This document shows positions 62,761 through 64,000 of a DNA stretch of 64,000 bases, in pieces. Both the position numbers and the translations under genes were made by a program. The number at the start of each line of letters is the position of its first letter. Position 1 is the stretch's first letter. This stretch comes from Aeromicrobium endophyticum. GTDB lineage: Bacteria; Actinomycetota; Actinomycetes; Propionibacteriales; Nocardioidaceae. The notes beneath the pieces were generated by a model. The model had not been told where the DNA came from. It ran no database searches and saw only the letters and a list, made by a program, of their open reading frames with translations. The DNA is taken from assembly GCF_003586285.1 (NCBI RefSeq), contig NZ_QUBR01000001.1, positions 1,915,373 to 1,979,372 on the forward strand, in the 5' to 3' direction.

Positions 62761-63441
62761 ATGACGTCGTCCTCGTACCACCACGGCAACCTGCGCGAGG
62801 CCCTGGTCGGGGCCGCCGTGGACGCCGCACGGGTGGGCGGCCCGGACGGGGTCGCGCTGCGCGAGCTCGCCCGCACGGTCGGGGTCTCCCACAGCGCGGC
62901 CTACCGGCACTTCTCGCACCGCGACGAGCTGCTCGCGGCGGTCGCGGCGCGCGGCATGGCCGAGCTCGTCGATGCCATGCAGCAGCGCGTCGACGCGGTC
63001 GAGCGTGTGCCCACCTCCGACGACGTCCTGCGGTCGCGGCGGCGGCTGATCGCCGTCGGTCAGGGCTACGTCGCCTTCGCGCTGAGCGAGCCGGGATTGT
63101 TCCGCTGCGCGTTCGCCGCGAAGGACGTCGCCCTGACCGCCGCCACCGACGACCCGCTCGTTGAGCCCGCCGCGAACCCGTACGGCCTGCTCAGCGAGAC
63201 GCTCGACGGTCTGGTCGACGTCGGCTTCCTGTCGCCCGAGGCCCGCGAGGGTGCTGAGATGACGTGCTGGGCGGTGGTGCACGGCTTTGCGGCGCTGCAC
63301 CTCGACGGTCCGCTGGGTGCCGTCGACGTGGCTGCCCGTGACGAGACGCTCGAGCACGTGCTCGCGGCGATCGACCGTTCCTACGCCGCCAGCTCCGGCA
63401 CCCCCATTCGTCCCGAAGACGACATCTTCGCCCGCGGCTGA
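62761..63441 (+). CDS. TetR-family regulator
   Basis: A 226-residue repressor with an N-terminal HTH (VALRELARTVGVSHSAAYRH then F-S-H-R-D-E-L) and a C-terminal ligand-binding domain with the WAVVHGFAALHLDG pattern of the TetR_C WHG group. It lies directly after the MFS gene and probably controls the operon through the repeats at 61152-61198. TACGGT also ends 6 nt before its ATG, so it may have a second promoter of its own. Confidence 0.9.
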   Translation: MTSSSYHHGNLREALVGAAVDAARVGGPDGVALRELARTVGVSHSAAYRHFSHRDELLAAVAARGMAELVDAMQQRVDAVERVPTSDDVLRSRRRLIAVGQGYVAFALSEPGLFRCAFAAKDVALTAATDDPLVEPAANPYGLLSETLDGLVDVGFLSPEAREGAEMTCWAVVHGFAALHLDGPLGAVDVAARDETLEHVLAAIDRSYAASSGTPIRPEDDIFARG

Positions 63442-63450
63442 GCCGTCGGG

Positions 63451-63545
63451 GGCGTCAGCGAATGGTGCGCTTGTGTCCTCGAGTGGTGCGGTGTGGTCCG
63501 ACACGCCGTCCCGAAGTGTCCGGATCGCACCACTCGCGGGCGGGG
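63451..63545. repeat. Dispersed palindromic repeat, family B, copy 2
   Basis: The second copy of the 95-nt element (see 59322-59416), same orientation, about 77% identical over 87 aligned bases. Units: CGAATGGTGCG at 63459, CGAGTGGTGCG at 63480, inverted CGCACCACTCG at 63526. It lies between the convergent TetR and PaaX-like genes and does not interrupt either. Confidence 0.75.
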
Positions 63546-63565
63546 CGGGGCGGGGCCGCGGCGGG

Positions 63566-64000
63566 TCAGTCGCTGACGACCTCCTCGAGCTCGGCCAGGT
63601 AGCCGGCGTACGCACGGCGCGCCTCGGCGGCCGGCCAGTCCTGAGGCTGCAGCTCGTCGGGCAGCAGGGGATCGGTGGCCAGGTGCCGGACGAGGTGCGC
63701 GGCCACCGCCAACCGCCGGCCCGGTCCGGTGGTGCCGTCGAGCGCCGAGAGCACGTCGACGGTCTCGGCCGCCCAGCCACTCAGGTCCCACAGGTCGGCG
63801 GCCAGCCCGGCCGGGTCGTCGTCCGGCGTGGCCCTGAACAGGCGGACGTCGACCGACGAGAGGTCGGTGGTGGCACGGCGCAGGTTGGCCGGACGCATCC
63901 AGACCCCCTCGCGCAGCTCGGCCAGACGGGCGCCGGCCAAGTGTGTCCGCAGGGCGGCCCGATCGGTGCCGGGCCGTCCCGTCGTGACCACGACCGCGGT
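63566..64000 (-). CDS. PaaX-like regulator, C-terminal part (5' partial)
   Basis: The frame is open to the right edge of the window, so the start is missing. The visible 144 residues match the middle and C-terminal domains of PaaX-type regulators: LAELREGVWMRPANL, a variable region, then DLWDLSGWAAETVDVL and LPDELQPQDWPAAEARRAYAG. PaaX represses phenylacetate degradation genes; relatives control other catabolic routes. Without its neighbours the target cannot be named. Confidence 0.8.
   Translation of the reverse strand, partial: TAVVVTTGRPGTDRAALRTHLAGARLAELREGVWMRPANLRRATTDLSSVDVRLFRATPDDDPAGLAADLWDLSGWAAETVDVLSALDGTTGPGRRLAVAAHLVRHLATDPLLPDELQPQDWPAAEARRAYAGYLAELEEVVSD

Overview
The window is a piece of a high-GC actinobacterial chromosome. 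Gene content and order point to the Propionibacteriales/Nocardioidaceae (Aeromicrobium- or Nocardioides-like), but the genus is an inference. Two blocks keep an order known from Mycobacterium and other Actinobacteria: XRE regulator - HbhA-like protein - DUF2516 (about 1-1470) with mshA - YbjN - gpmA - regX3/senX3 (11885-17050), and LpqE-like lipoprotein - carD - ispF - cysS - rlmB (17946-25134). Many genes have a TANNNT box 6-7 nt before an ATG or GTG and no Shine-Dalgarno sequence, which is the layout of leaderless actinobacterial transcripts.

Layout. 1-4.2 kb: HbhA-like envelope/DNA-binding protein, BCCT osmolyte transporter, and a LexA-box-controlled divergent pair (small unknown protein and an AlkB-like dioxygenase). 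4.4-11.8 kb: a DUF559 protein with a damaged 3' end, typA, a MarR/MFS efflux pair, an acyl-CoA synthetase and an SDR. 11.9-17.8 kb: mycothiol glycosyltransferase, phosphoglycerate mutase, the SenX3-RegX3 phosphate system and phoU around a visible PHO box. 17.9-25.2 kb: carD/ispF/cysS/rlmB with a membrane-anchored molybdopterin protein and a secreted C39 peptidase.

25.2-49.7 kb is a large organosulfur-scavenging region. One ten-gene minus-strand operon (38691 down to 25177) runs from two flavin-dependent (LLM) monooxygenases and an acyl-CoA-dehydrogenase-like oxygenase, through a complete peptide-type ABC importer, to a PanE-like reductase and a heterodimeric ABC exporter. Beside it lie a sulfurtransferase, a LysR regulator, an alpha/beta hydrolase, a GlcD-like oxidase, two flavin reductases that could supply FMNH2, an SsuD-like monooxygenase, two SfnB/DszC-like oxygenases, an OsmC protein and SfnG (dimethyl sulfone monooxygenase). 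Two of the sulfur operons begin with a tiny leaderless ORF carrying cysteine codons, so cysteine-sensing leader-peptide control is likely.

49.9-64 kb: a lactone oxidase/D-amino-acid-lyase pair, tRNA-Thr, then a LuxR regulator and a tightly coupled five-gene operon (small membrane protein, sodium:solute symporter, alpha/beta hydrolase, DUF1116 protein, amidase). This looks like an uptake and degradation route for an amide- or carbamoyl-type compound and is the best candidate here for an undescribed pathway. After it come a truncated DUF2277 gene that ends exactly at a 95-bp palindromic repeat, UbiA, homocysteine methyltransferase, an MFS/TetR pair, a second copy of the repeat, and the end of a PaaX-like gene. 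Two families of dispersed palindromic intergenic repeats, two copies each, are visible. No CRISPR array, prophage, transposase or rRNA was seen.
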